From Schistosoma haematobium (Eukaryota; Platyhelminthes; Trematoda; Strigeidida; Schistosomatidae), in NCBI RefSeq assembly GCF_000699445.3, contig NC_067196.1, forward strand, positions 3,286,001 to 3,350,000: a stretch of 64,000 nt of DNA. The letters run 5' to 3'. The notes below the pieces were generated by a model that saw only the letters and a program-made list of their open reading frames with translations, made no database searches and had not been told where the DNA came from. The translations under genes and the position numbers were made by a program. Below, in pieces: positions 1 through 12,272 of this stretch. The stretch's first letter is position 1. Every line of letters starts with the position of its first letter.

Positions 1-2159
1 ACATGTTCAGGAGTCATTTCTTTGATTATACTGCACCTTGGTGATGTTTCGGTCAATAAATGAGTTTTATGTATAAAATATATAACGAGTTTAGCTGGAC
101 TGTCTTGAGTTCTTTAATATTTTATAGTGAAGCAAGAATTTGTTGATGCACGTTTCTGGTCCTTCTACATTGACCGGTGTGATGGCACTCATTGAAGTTC
201 GAATGAAAGTTTCTGCTGAATTGCTACACTAGGGATGTCATCGAGCCTTGAATCTATGATGGTATCCAACATCACTAAGCCAGTTGCTAAAATGTTCCCA
301 TGTGATAGAGTTTCACTATCCGTTACTGTCATACTTGGTGTTCTTTCCCGAGGAAATATCTTCCTCACCAGTCCTTGAGTAAAATGCCCACTAGAACGGA
401 TAGTGAATATCACTTCTGATTATTTGAAATATGTATCAATATTAACGAAAGCTTAATATCTGTTGGAAAATAAGCTACAGTAATCTACATGATAACATTG
501 ACACAATGCAAAAGATCCGGGCCAAGGATTCCAAGTACGTTTGTTCTACGAAAGCTGAAGTTGGGGAGCAGAACATTTTGCTTATTTCAAGCTCTTTACA
601 ATCAAGGATAAAGCAATCGATAAGTGATTCTGAGAGTGTTCTCCTGCGCTCGCTACTCAGATTCATGTTTCCAACTTAGTGTTGGATTCGCTATTCTACT
701 AAGATGACCCCGAACGTGTTAACTCAGACTTAGTGTACTATTGACCGCCACTAGATCAAAAACTGAAAACCATAAAAAATAACTTATGGTAAAAGCTACA
801 GTTATTAGCCTTGAGGTGAGAACAGAGAAACAAGAAGCCTTGACAAACTACGGAAGCTAATTTCGGAGATGTTATTTTATTTAATTCAAAGCTAGTAAAA
901 CAATTACATTTATTCTTGTCGCGAGTTTATTCTACAGATCATAAGCTTTCGTTTGATGTTTGACTCACTTCCATGGCCTTTTTCGTTTCAAAGCTATTGT
1001 AATTTAAACGTAATCTTCTGTACTCCATTTTTTACGCTAATCTCCAGCTTTGGACATAATTCTATCTTTCTAATTGCTTGTTTGTTGTGGTCTGGTTTGT
1101 CATCTATATATTCATGTATCTTTTTGCACTAATCTAAGAAATCAGGAACCAGATCGGAATTGGGAATAAATCGCGTACTATTCTAGTTGACTTGTCTTCT
1201 ATCACTCGCGTGCTTTTCAATCAATCAGGTGATAGAATAGTTTTCGTCTCTCTACCCCAAGTAGTTGGTCTCACTTCGAACTCATGCATACTATCCTCAA
1301 GGTTAAACCGGCTAGTCTATCGCGTCGAGGTCTTAGTCTAGATTAGACACGTTATCCCGCACCAAAATGGGCAGTTAGAGCAAGGACGTAACACTTACTT
1401 AATACATCATTCTCTTTTGATTCACTTTTGATTTAAAGAAATACCCTTCCTCAACCCGGCTTCGACTTTCCTTTTCTCATTTGAACCCGTTCCACTTTGC
1501 TCCACATCTCAACTTTTTGTTTCCTATAACGGCATTATTTTGTATGAAAAACCGTTATCCACATTTCACTCTATTAACAACCCTTGGCAAGAAATCGAAC
1601 TACTGAAGTACCATGATTTTGTTCGTTCCACTACAAATCATTCAGTATTGTTGAAGATTTATATTTAAATGCTTTGTTGGCCCTTTATTCAGCATCACGT
1701 CCTCACTGCCCCATTATGTATCTTCTCAATTTTGATACAAGTAAAGTCACAGTTCAAGCCAAGGGACTTTTATATCTGCTTGATGGCAACTACAAATTTC
1801 TTTGGCACTTGTATTTCAGAGTCACGTTTCTAACACCAATGCCGAGTCCGAACCTGATAGACGTTTTTCAAGGTCAAAACGTAGACGCGACGCCTTTTTT
1901 GAAACAATAAAAAGTGTGTCATCTATTCATCAACTCTCCGGTACATCTGTATGAATGTACTGTCACATATTTTCATCGATTTTACTATTTAAAAAACAAA
2001 CTTGGAAAACACCTCTGTCAACCGACGTTGTAAATTACTGATCGTGCATTTACGAATGGTGTGTGTCTGCTCTGTTAAATATGCAATGTTATATTCCTAA
2101 CAACCTTTGCTCTTATTAAAATATCGATAACCATACAAACTCTCCAGTGTTTGCATCCA
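1..2159. other. Unassigned decayed sequence with weak coding-like stretches
   Basis: No gene or repeat family can be named here. On the minus strand, about 475-666 and 189-413, two adjacent open stretches in different frames read like one broken protein (short pieces such as CFILDCKELEISKMFCSP and FTQGLVRKIFPRE). They lack a start context, splice signals or a recognisable domain. They may be a relic of a gypsy element or a processed gene. The rest is AT-rich and uninformative. Confidence 0.3.
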
Positions 2160-4150
2160 TATAAAGAGTATGATAAAGTGTTTGGTTGTTTGTATAACTG
2201 CTCTGTAAGGTCCTTCATATGGTTGCTTTAACAACTTTCTAACAGTGTTGACTCGGACAAAAATAAATCTGCCTTTTTGCGGATGTTTGTCGAGTTATAC
2301 CTAACGGCTATGTTCACGCAGAGGTACGGGTTTCATCTATCACAGTCTGTAATAAGCAGCTTACGAAACGTGATACACCGCTTGGTGTTCCTTCATTAGG
2401 GTTAGCCGATTTTACTAGTAAGGTTAGAGTCGTATCAAAGACTAATCCAGCCGATATCATCTTTGACAGTTAGGTGAATTCCACTGAGCACGCATGTAAG
2501 AGAGTCACCCCATATTTATGTGTCAGCCTGTGTCAATAGTGAGCAGTTGAGTTTGTGGTGAAATCGCATAACCAAGCTATTTATTACCAGATGGTTCGCC
2601 GTTGTTTTGATGCGGTTCACTCCTAAACGCCTGGTAAACTCCCGAAATGGGACAGGTTGAAACTGAGGACTGCGATCTGTGGTAATGGATAGATAAACAT
2701 CCCAGTCCTATATCCATAGGCCAAGGAATACAGACGCTACTTTCTCCACTGATGTATCTTCAATATGGAATGTTATCAACCATCTGTTAGATCCATCCAC
2801 AACAAGGATATATGTGAAAGACCTCCATGGTAAAAGAAGACCAACAATATCTAGAAGTACATGTCAGAAACGTCTCTCAAGTAATGGAAACTTTCCTAGA
2901 GGGCTGGCTGTATGTCGCCGGACCTTGATGCGTTGGCATCGAATAAAGTTTTGTTTCCGCCTTCCTACATCCGAATTCACTTATGGCCAGAAAAACGTTC
3001 TGTGATGACTTTTGAGGTAACTCGGATCACACAATGTGAAAGTTCATGGAGCTATTCAAATACACGTCATCGACAGGATTTAGGAATAAAAGGGTGGTTG
3101 TTGCCAGTTAAGACATCACAGATGATAGATAAATCGGAGGAAGAGATTAGTTTAGGTTCCAGAACCAAATCAGACTTTCTCTGCAGCTTTACAGTTATGC
3201 ACTGTTTTCTTACAATTTGTCTATTGTTTCTAAATCGATATTTTGTTTTTGTATCACAGTGTTAATATCCTTTCGGGATGAGTCATCAGCTACAATATCG
3301 CAGTGTTCTATGATGAAGCGGATGATGATTGTAAGTTGTGAGATGTAATCCATTTGTCTTGTTTTACGTTGTGAGTACCCATCATATGACGCGTTGGAGG
3401 AATAACACAAGAATTTATGTCCGGTCATTATCGTAAATTCATGTCCCCGTTACAGGAAAACGAAATGCTTCACTACAGAACAAATCCTCTGTAGTACGTT
3501 TATAAACAAATGCTGCAGGTGTGATGGTATCACTCCCTCGTTTTTGAAGCTTTACCCCTACGAGGTTTTGGGAAACGTCACTGCAAAAAATTAGGTGTGT
3601 TTTGGGGTCAGAGTTTAAATGCTTCAGCATATTAGCATTCACAACCATAGGCTTTGCATTATCAAAAGTAGGTTTTGCATCAAGGGATGACATGAAAGCG
3701 TAGCCCTTTCTTCACTTTGTTTTTTTCTATCCAGCTTCAAAACATCAGTTAAATGTCGTTATGTCATTGTGCAATTAGGTAAGAAATGTTGATGGAAATA
3801 ACAAAAACACAGAAACTGTCATAGAGACTTCGGTGACTTATGTTCCGAATAATTAATAGTGGTTTCAACATTCTCCTGAAGTGGCTTGATACCCTGTGCG
3901 TCAATATGGTGTCCCGGAAATTTCATAAATGCAACGCCAAGTATAGAACTTAAAGGATCAATCACAACTCCATAACTTTTGAACAGATCAAAGAAAATGC
4001 ACAAATGCTGTACATGAACATTTTCTGTGGATGAGCTGGCGATGAAAACGTCATCGATATGAATAAGTACTAAGTCTGTGCCTCTGATGACATCATCCAT
4101 GTATCACCATAACTTTTGAGCAGCAAGTTTTAAGCCAAAACTATGTTAGT
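2160..4150 (-). mobile_element. Degenerate Ty3/gypsy pol (RT, RNase H, integrase), CsRn1/Boudicca-like
   Basis: Read on the minus strand, the usual pol order can be followed in broken frames. Reverse transcriptase lies at about 4150-3819, with the catalytic box as VLIHIDDVFIASSS and then GHHIDAQGIKPL. RNase H lies at about 3693-3210, ending in a stretch like IVADDSSRKDI. The integrase zinc-finger region is at about 3170-2930 (SSSDLSVICDVLTGNNHPF). The integrase core is at about 2695-2470 (ITTDRSPQF then REFTRRLGVNRIKTTA), and a C-terminal piece at about 2265-2172 reads KQPYEGPY. The same landmarks occur in the plus-strand element at 41.95-46.06 kb, so the two belong to one lineage. Many stops and frameshifts make it inactive. 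Gag and LTRs were not found. Confidence 0.8.
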
Positions 4151-6369
4151 GACTCTCACAATATTACGGAATATTGTTGCTATTGTGGAACAGAACAGTT
4201 GAAGCTCAAGGTCCCTCTTTTAAACACGCAACGTTTTCAACATTCAATATAGAATAGTAGGAAATATGATATCTACACAAAACAAGGAAGTAAACAGACG
4301 CCTGAGCTATAATGCTTTGATAATAAAAGGGTTTTTTCAGTAAACTTGTGACCAACCAAGACTAAAGATAGTATCCAACCGTTTGCAAACAATTTAAAAA
4401 GGTTGCATTGAGCCAGATATGACATAGAACTAAGCGTAAATTCAGCCACTTCCCAATATGAGAACCAAAACGAAATGGAGCCACGAATAACTGTATTCAG
4501 ATGCTATTAAGAGACAATGAATACTATCGCGGTCGGAATATTGGCGTCCTCGCGGATGACGGAATACAGTGTAATCAAATATCCCCAACTATCAAACCAG
4601 AATTAATGAACGAATATTGGCAAAAGAATCTGGTTATTCAGCAATTACAGTAAGTCTATTCACCGATGTAACAACATTGACACGATGTCAATTACTGTTG
4701 TCTAGACAAAAACGTTGCGGATGAATGTCACCCATTCTTTCGTTGAATATTCTCGCTAATTCTGATTTCAACAACAGAATGTTGATTCCACACGACACAC
4801 ACGAACAAGGTACTGGAGCCGGAAAATGGAATTTCAGCACGACCAAATGAGATAAGTGACTCAATACTTGACAATAACGCAGGTTATCCATGTGGATGAT
4901 TAAGCTTTACTAGAGCTTCACGGAAACAATATAGCATCCCAGATTGCGGTGATTCCACACCTTACAGTTAACACTTGATCTGGATTATCCAAAAGTGATA
5001 AGTAGATTAATTTACTTCCAAAAAGACCAAAATGAATAATTACTCTTAATGTGCAACAGTGTAAGTAAATGTGAAGAGGTTGTAAAAGTAAAAAAATGGA
5101 ATCAATGCAGAGTGCGTTTGTCAATGACGTGTAATTGACAGATGAACGTCAACCATCCTTGATGATATTCTAAAACCTCTTCAACAGTCAGTGATCTGTA
5201 ATCCAATGTCGAAGTGGTTCAGCCTGATAGACGATTTGGCTCTTGATTATTAATGTTTAACATTCTCTCCACAACAAACTACATAACTGAGGTACGTTAT
5301 CGTGTTTTCCAACCATCGTAAATAAGGATCCAATAAGCAAACACGTTTAGCTGCTACAAAGCACTCGAATACATTTAAAGAACAAAATTGTTTGTAAATT
5401 AGGATTGAGGCTCAGGGTAAAATAGAAATTAGAGATTGATCGAAACGATAACGGACGATTTATATATGGCCAATATACAAGTCCTGAGGAATGCTTTATA
5501 ATATTATACCATCAGCTGATATCCTATTGTTTGTTGGGTCAATGAAGCCACGGTTGCTCTACCAACTCTCCTCCTCGCTGTGCAACAGTCTATGGCACTG
5601 AAGAAGATAACGAACCAGGTATAACTAAAAAAATCCAATCAAGTGAATGAAATGAATGAACTATGTGAGGTACCTGTACGTTCAACTAAAATAATGATCA
5701 CCAAGTATCATAATCCACTTTAAATACTTCATCTTTCTTAAACACGTCTCTCTGTTTATAAGAATTGAAATCCTAAAGAATTCAACTGAACGAAAAAAGA
5801 GTATATAAAGTTCCGCGATCGGCGGATAGTGACAAGTGGTTAATCAGTACTAAAAATGACCATCTTAAAATTTTCACATAAAGAATATCAACTCTTGTCT
5901 CAAAATGATAACCTTTCCCTTCACTGATACTACTGAAGTCCTTAAGTGTCTCCATACATCTGGTTTCACTTGTACAGTTGCTATTATTGGCACGTAAATA
6001 AGCTGATAACTCACAAAGGCTGGTATGCACTACTGAGCATACCGTGGAGATCCATTGCGTATAAGTGGCTCAAAAGTTTGATGTAGGACTATTTTTAGTC
6101 TTTGACTATTTGATATTGCAAAATACTATGATCTTGGGGTACTGTTTACAGTTTTGTTCGCCAGAGAATCATAATCCAGTGGTCATTGATAAAGATCATT
6201 GTATTTCAGAACGTAGAGAGCTAAGAAGGGGAACATTACGAATCGTTTTAAAAAAGAAATTTATGGGCTTTAGCTAATCACCAACAAGATTATAACCCTT
6301 TATGTATTCACCAGTCACAACTGTTCCTGTTCGTATTTGATAAGTTGATGGCAGGTTTACTCTAACGGA
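4151..6369. other. Unassigned sequence
   Basis: No recognisable gene. The sequence upstream (in element orientation) of the gypsy RT is too decayed to call. A plus-strand open stretch at 6065-6277 is not supported by any family resemblance or splice context. Confidence 0.3.
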
Positions 6370-7129
6370 CCCAAAATGTCTCCAACTTTCAGTCACAAGC
6401 AAGTGAAGCAGCCGTTCTCAGCAAACCACCCTTTATGACTTCTCACCCGACAAATGACATTAAACCTACATTCGGAATGATGCTTTAATGTAGTTTTTAT
6501 TACAGCCGCCAAATAAATTACTCTCATAAATGAATATTTTCTATATCGTAAAAATATTTTGACGTCAGTAGAATTTTCTTCCCTGTAAATCGTTCAACAA
6601 ACAGTGTAGGACGACCTATGTATATAGTGACTTCAATCGGAATGAACGAGAATAGTGTGGAATCCTTGTTCATATTAAAGTCACATCTTGCACTTACAAC
6701 ATAATATTGATTAATGCGATTATAATTTATGAACAGCCTTTGAGCGACGCTAGAGTGACCTTGAAATTGTTCACCTAATAACTAGGACCAAATGATGGTT
6801 ATGAAACAGTATGAACAGTAAAGATTATGATTTACAGTTAGGGTTAGAAATTAGATTTAGAATTTTCATCATGAACTGATAACAGCTAAAATATCAAGAA
6901 GTTATTTAAACAAGTGGGTGAAGGAATTTCGCGCCAAAATCTGAGACCTCTTATTTTATACCTGATTGGTTCTTCTATAAATTATAGTCTCACCATAATA
7001 TTGATTAGTTAAACTTTGTTTTAACATAATTGGCATTACCTTTATTCTCTGTTTATCTTCATTGTAACCTATAAATATTTCTGAAATAGTTACAATACAA
7101 AGGAATGTGTTCATCTTATTTATCTAATG

Positions 7130-7173
7130 ATTGGTCAAGATTTCATAAACTTTTATTACAATCAACTTATAAG
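7130..7173 (+). promoter_or_regulatory. CCAAT-like and TATA-like boxes of the left peptide gene
   Basis: An inverted CCAAT box (ATTGG) at 7130-7134 is followed by TATAAG at 7168-7173, which lies 71 nt before the ATG at 7239. The spacing suits a polymerase II core promoter. This is inferred from motif positions only. The same motifs occur mirrored in the right arm. Confidence 0.4.
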
Positions 7174-7238
7174 TACTATTCATATTGTTGAAATGTTCAA
7201 TTGACAAGATCCAATATACATATCACATTTATTCAAGG

Positions 7239-7434
7239 ATGAGTTTTCAGTTGAAATTGATGATGTTTTGCTTCATGATACTTAATATGATCAACATATC
7301 GATTCAATTAGTTGATTCTGATAATGAAAGTGATACATTAGAATGTGAGTGAATGTTGTTATTTTTACAAAACATCTTTAATCAAATATTATTTAGATAT
7401 TCAACAAATGCTTGGACAGGAACGATATGATTGA
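7239..7434 (+). CDS. Two-exon gene for a 47-residue predicted secreted peptide, left copy
   Basis: Exon 1 is 7239-7344, the intron is 7345-7396 (52 nt, GTGAGT donor, TATTTAG acceptor) and exon 2 is 7397-7434 ending in TGA. The intron is phase 1. The product starts MSFQLKLMMFCFMILNM: a short basic start and then a long hydrophobic run up to about residue 25, typical of a signal peptide. A short acidic mature part follows (DSDNESDTLE, then YIQQMLGQERYD). Without splicing, the frame stops two codons after the donor, so the intron is needed to give the longer product. A small phase-1 signal exon followed by a tiny exon is the style of schistosome micro-exon genes, but the peptide was not recognised as a named MEG. 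An identical copy faces it at 14470-14665. An alternative is that exon 1 splices to more distant exons. Confidence 0.55.
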
Positions 7435-7823
7435 AAATCTACAATGAACTATACTATATACTAAGTGTATTTGATACTTAGAAATTCATCTTACTATTCA
7501 ATTCACTTTGGATCTCTTTAATGATGTAAACATTTTAAATATATAACTAAAAGAAAACAGTCTGATTCTGGTTTATAGTCTGTTATGTTTAAAGCTTAGA
7601 TTCTCGAGAGACCGCGTATAACTTGAGCGACTCGTATGCTAGTCGCAAATGAAAAGACAGAAGATAAGTGAAAGAAAAGCTGTTGCTAAACAATGTCATT
7701 TATGGTACGAAATTGTCAGTATATAGTATAGTCTTTCAATCCGCATACAGAGGGTTATTAGCATTTTTCCAATAGGGAAAATACACTTGGGAATTCTGGA
7801 ATATTCTTCCAAAAGATGATTGA

Positions 7824-8077
7824 ATGAAATATTTTTGGCTCTTACTGAGTTTCTGTTATAAATTGTGAGTCGAATGCTACTTGTTTATCTGGTCGTCGCT
7901 GATTGTTATGTCGTCAACGCTTATCATTTATACCCGGAACGAGGGACCTCCGCAAGTGAGAACATAAAGACTGGTGTAAGTGAATGTCTATTAACCCCAA
8001 AACACGATGATGACGACGACGATCTTAGTCGAAAATACACTCATTTATATAATAATTGTACACCCATTTTTGAATAA
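7824..8077 (+). CDS. Possible second small secreted peptide (weak)
   Basis: Just outside the left arm there are two overlapping hints of secretion signals. An ATG at 7824 opens MKYFWLLLSFCYK up to a GTGAGT donor-like site at 7865. An ATG at 7874 opens a 67-residue frame starting MLLVYLVVADCYVVNA, which looks like a complete signal peptide, followed by a hydrophilic tail with an aspartate run (from GATGATGACGACGACGAT). Neither has convincing downstream splicing or a known relative. Chance is a real possibility. Confidence 0.2.
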
Positions 8078-8575
8078 TAATTAGGATAAAATCACATACT
8101 CAGTTATAACAAGCCACATACTGAGCATAGTTCATATCAACTGAATACAAGAATATCGCATATTATACAGAAGAAAATATCATACTGGAAAAACAAAACA
8201 AATACTACACAGAATGATCATCATATCGTATCAGAAAGGAAGTACAATTGAACAAAGCTCATAATGAGTAAATCAATCGAATTTCGACTCATCTTTCTAT
8301 CTTATCAGTTTCTTAGAGCTACTTGGAGTTCAGCCGTGGGCTGTACTCACATTATCCTACTACACGTGAAAATTGGTGTTTAGCATACAATAATGATCAT
8401 AGTTTTCGGTTTTATATGCCTTTCGTACTATGAATACCTTGGTATATGATGAATGATAGACAGCGTAAAAATTGTACTTTAAATGCTTTAAAGTGATATG
8501 GTATTTTGATGGACAATTGTTTTATTTGACTCATAGTAATTGGCCGGTTAATTTGATGCGTTTTAAATGTCATAT

Positions 8576-8812
8576 TGTGGTGTGTACTACTGATGTTGAT
8601 AGATATAAGTAGTACGTACACCAAACGAAAGTGAAATACCTGGTGGCAGAAGGTTAAGAAAACAGAAGGAAAAAGAACGAGAACAAAGAATGGTTGGTGT
8701 GGAAATGAAAGAACGATGAATTCTGAGGCTATTGTTTGATATTTTGTAAATAAATTATATAATATATGGTTCTCAGGTTTTAATATGAGATTCTGTAATA
8801 TTGTATTGGAAC
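8576..8812 (+). repeat. Dispersed repeat R3 (hairpin-headed), copy 1
   Basis: Member of a family that recurs at 12940-13172 (-), 13691-13776, 17806-18085, 19404-19530, 21925-22112 (-) and about 50832-51000. Copies share a start like GTGTATGCTACTTATATC, an imperfect palindrome around the ATATC, then GAAATATCTGGCAGCAGAAGG-like sequence and a purine-rich stretch. The transposon class is unknown. The LINE at 8826 inserted at its right end. Confidence 0.6.
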
Positions 8813-9284
8813 CTATCTAGTTGTCACCGAATGCCCTGGTACGGCCGAGAGTGGGGAGAGTCCGCTCTCACTCTCGAAATATTCACACACGGCCGCGCGT
8901 ATACAGCCTCTGCCAGGGAAGTCCTATTCACTGCCTTCTCGTGGCGGGGGTGTTGTTTACGAAAATGAGCGGACGAAAAGCGAATGTCCGGCGCTTTAAC
9001 CGGATCAAAGAACAATGGTGCACATGGGCTCCAGTATCCTGCGGTAAAAAATGGCGTACGAACCAGTCGTTGGTCACCGGCTACCATGGGATTGAATCTC
9101 CTTACGATGCTCCACTGCCTTGTGGGTTAGACTTTTAGGTCAAAGGCTCGGGGTGTGGCCCCCTAAGATAACCACCTGCTTCGGTTTGTGCACCCGGGCA
9201 GTATCACAGCCCACACACAAATGATGAACTCTCTATGTCTATGGAAACTACTTTTCTCGCTTCGAAAAACAATCAATTGATTCA

Positions 9285-9368
9285 AATTATTATCATTACA
9301 ATTATTGTCATTATTATTATTATTATTATTATTGTCATTATTATTATTATTACTATTATTATTATTTT
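9285..9368. repeat. ATT-rich microsatellite inside the LINE
   Basis: About 80 bp of ATT/GTC-interrupted trinucleotide repeat between the LINE 5' region and its coding frame. Open frames over it encode only Ile or Asn runs and are not genes. Confidence 0.9.
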
Positions 9369-9480
9369 CCACATTATCCACCCTCTTTTATACTTATACA
9401 GCGGCTCGTCTTTGGTGGAAATTCGACTGTATCTAAACGTTCTCGAGTCACTGTCCGGTTGAAAATTGTATGTTACCATC

Positions 9481-11360
9481 GAATACGAGGACTGAAGCAG
9501 TTTTTCTGAAACCACGTGCACCATTCAAACTGGCTGCCTTCAACGTTCGCACATTTATGCAGGTCGGACAACAGATAGGGCTGGCTATGTCTTTGGAAAG
9601 TCTTCATATCGATGTCTGCTGTCTATCCGAGACCCGTATTCAAGACTCTGGTGAAGTACTACAAATTTGATCTCCATCTGTCACTTCAAAAAGCTTGTTT
9701 TACGTGCGCTTATCCGGGGACCCTGTGGCAACTTCGGCTGGTCTTGCTGGCGTTGGTGTCGCACTAAGCGCTAGAGCTGAGGCAGCGCCAATCGATTGGA
9801 TCCCCATTAACAGTCGGTTATGTGCTGTTAGATTATAGAGTTCCATCAGAGTGAGAAGAAATCGGCGTGAGATTGCAGCCCGGATGCAATCAAGGATGAG
9901 TTTTACTACCAGTTACCTGTTTTTCTCCACAAAGTGCGTTCGACAGATATTGTAGGACTAGCCGGAGACTTGAATGCTCAGGTCGGGCGTCTAGGCACAG
10001 AAGAGAGTCGTTTAGGTGGCCGATGGGGACTCGTTGGTCGCAGGTCAGATAACGGGGACCGTCTACTGCAACTGTGCACAGACCACAACCTGTTTCTGGC
10101 TAGCACTAACTTTCGGCACAGTCATCGCCGATGTGCCACCTGGCGTCCTCCCTCTGCATCTCAAGCCTCGACTCAGATTGATCACATCGTGATCAGCTAC
10201 CGCTGGCGTGGTTGTGTACAAGACTGCCGCTCCTTTTGGAGTACCTATCTGGACTCTGACCATGCCTTGGTCTGCGCCAATCTTGCCTTACTTTTCAGTG
10301 GACAACGAAGTGACCGCCATCAACGGATTGATGTTAGGAAGCTGGTTGCAACTTCTGTTGCAAGTAAGTATCGAACCGAGCTAGTTTCTAGGCTAGCTAC
10401 CATTCCACCGAAAAGTATAGATGAGCATTGGTTACAATTGCATGACGCCATGAAAATGGCGGGTACAGTCAGTTGTGGGTTCGCGAAACGTCCCGCTTAT
10501 AAGCACTGGGTTTCTTCTGGTTCCTTACAACTCATTGAAGCCCGTCGGTCTACTCCGGGTGACCGTGAGTTTGACCGCAAACGAAGGATGTTACGTAGTG
10601 AAATTGGACAAAGCTTGCGTAAGGACCGAGAAGCCTGGTGGTCGAAGCGCGCTAATGAGTTGGAAGCAGCAGTTGCATCTGGTAACTACCGGAAGCTCTT
10701 CCAACATATCCAAGCCACTGGCAGCAAGAAGTCTGGTGTGAGCGAAACAATCTGCGAGGATTATGAGATGCCAATCACTAACATCCATCGACGTCTTGGA
10801 CGATGGGCAGACTTTTTCGAAGGGCAGTTCAACTGGTCTGCTTCTCCGGCAACATCGGTCAGACTGTCCTGCCCTCCATGGCCGGTGGCGACTGATCAAC
10901 CAAATGAGGCGGGAGTCCGCAAGAAACTCCAACTCTTGAAACGCTACAAATCACCTGGCCCAGTTGACTTACCTCCGCCTCTTTTTAAAGATGGTGGTGA
11001 CTTTCTGACTAAGGAATTGACGACGTTGTTTGCAAAGGTTTGGGAGCTAGAGAGTGTACCAACGTCATGGAATGAGTCGATAGTTGTCCCTATCTTTGAA
11101 AACGATTCACGTCGTTCCTGTAACAACTATCGGGGGATAAGTCTACTTCGATTGCGTCCAAGCTATTGGCTTCCGTCATACTTCGTATGTTGTTCAAAAC
11201 CCGAGAAAGATTGACTCGCGGGGAGCAGGCTGGGTTTCGTTCTGGTCGAGGATGTATTGATCATAACTTCACCCTCTGGGATTGTCTATTGAAGAAGGGT
11301 GTGCCTGAGAAGTTTATCAACATCCTCAAAGCCCTATATACTAACACCTCAGGCGCTCCT
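9481..11360 (+). pseudogene. Broken LINE pol: APE endonuclease plus truncated reverse transcriptase
   Basis: The frame begins with FKLAAFNVRTF (endonuclease start) and SETR, then shifts and stops around 9670-9930. It continues at 9934-11214 with the endonuclease motifs LAGDLNAQVGRLG and SDHALV, a linker, and the start of the RT domain (SWNESIVVPIF, NNYRGISLL). After a frameshift near 11150, HEAD-side RT motifs follow (EQAGFRSGRGC), and then the sequence jumps from the FTL box straight to LKKGVPEKFINILKALY. The region expected to carry the catalytic DD box is missing, as is everything C-terminal. The protein cannot be functional. The family is RTE-like (SR2 type in schistosomes), from motif memory rather than a search. 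Confidence 0.8.
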
Positions 11361-11472
11361 TAGCTTTTTTTTCTATTTCTCTTCGAATTCTCATTGTTTT
11401 GTGTGGCGCATATATGTTGGCGCTCTCTTGTACCAATATTCATGTGTTCAAATAAATAACTATTTAGTTGTC

Positions 11473-12180
11473 CCCTCTTGTGTTCGCGTTCACTACAATA
11501 CCCTAATTAACAGGAATTATCCTTTCATCTTTTAGTATTTCATAGTGACAGACCAAGTTAGGTAGAATCGCGTATTCTGATAATGGGATTGCCTCAGCAT
11601 AGCCATTTTCACAAGTTCTACACAGAGCAAGTGGATTATGACTAGTGCTAAATTCCTAAGCTAGTGTTATGTCCAATCTGAGACACTAACCCAGTACTAT
11701 TCGCTCTTAGTACGAAACGTATTATCCACTGAGATATTGAGCACACATAGCTCTTAACAGTTGTTATGGTTATAAAATATTTCGATATGAGCATTCCTTA
11801 TAGCTTTATCTCTTAAATATCTACAACATAATAGTATTCAAGCCCTGAAATGAAAATCAGTGAGCATTATTCATATCAACCGCTCCTTAATTTGTTCACC
11901 TACTTTTCATCCCACCGGATATTCAATCATTGATCTGATTTTTAAGGCTTATTTATAGAAAGGGCTAACATTGACATTAATCATATTGTTGTTAAAATGT
12001 GTCACTCCAAGTTTGAAGAAAGACGAGAATTATCCTCTTACAAGCTTTTGAAATAATGGAAAGACTTGTGGCTCAGAAGCAGGATTTGAAAAATGATGTA
12101 TTACATGAAATAGATGATCTGAGTGTATGAATAGTATTTTTAAAAATAGATTTATGGTAATATAATAGTAAAGATCATGG
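11473..12180. other. Unassigned AT-rich sequence
   Basis: Nothing recognised between the LINE duplication and the first hammerhead repeat fragment. Confidence 0.5.
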
Positions 12181-12272
12181 GTTAATTAAAGCTAGACCAT
12201 CATGAAAAGCCTGGAAGCACTGGACGGTCGTTTCGTCCTAGTAAGGGACTCCTCAGCACTGTGCATCCAGTA
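12181..12272 (-). repeat. H-family retroposon fragment (3' end with hammerhead)
   Basis: Minus-strand 3' portion of the tRNA/hammerhead retroposon called H family here (see 20653-21349). The core reads CTGAGGA with GTCC/GGAC stem II and GAAA, but the stem I strands no longer pair, so it is probably inactive. Confidence 0.7.

Larger units (their letters stand above)
6370..7718 (+). repeat. Left arm of 1,349-bp inverted repeat
   Basis: Position x in this arm pairs with position 21904 minus x in the right arm (14186-15534), with no gap over the full length. Mismatches were noticed only near the two ends (for example 6377, 6381, 7701 and 7710), so identity is well above 99 percent in the parts compared. 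The arm holds a complete short secreted-peptide gene (7239-7434) with its promoter-like region. Outside 6370 and beyond 7718 the resemblance stops abruptly, with no terminal inverted repeat or target duplication at the borders. Confidence 0.9.
8826..11459 (+). mobile_element. RTE-clade LINE insertion with 13-bp target-site duplication
   Basis: The insertion is flanked by CTATCTAGTTGTC (8813-8825) and CTATTTAGTTGTC (11460-11472), a 13-bp duplication with one mismatch. From left to right it holds a GC-rich 5' region (8826-9222), an ATT microsatellite, a broken endonuclease-reverse transcriptase frame (9481-11360) and a short 3' end with an AATAAATAA tail (11396-11459). The 5' and 3' parts without the coding region make up the shorter elements at 22519-23031, 35224-35743 and 37465-37788, so this is a longer relative of those. 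Assignment to the RTE clade rests on the APE-type endonuclease and RT motifs. Confidence 0.85.

Noticed and set aside
8821..9138. GC-rich open frames on both strands of 87-105 codons
   Set aside because: They lie in the 5' region of the LINE and are not conserved as frames in the other copies of that region.
9235..9524. Ile-rich and Asn-rich open frames
   Set aside because: Translation of an ATT microsatellite.
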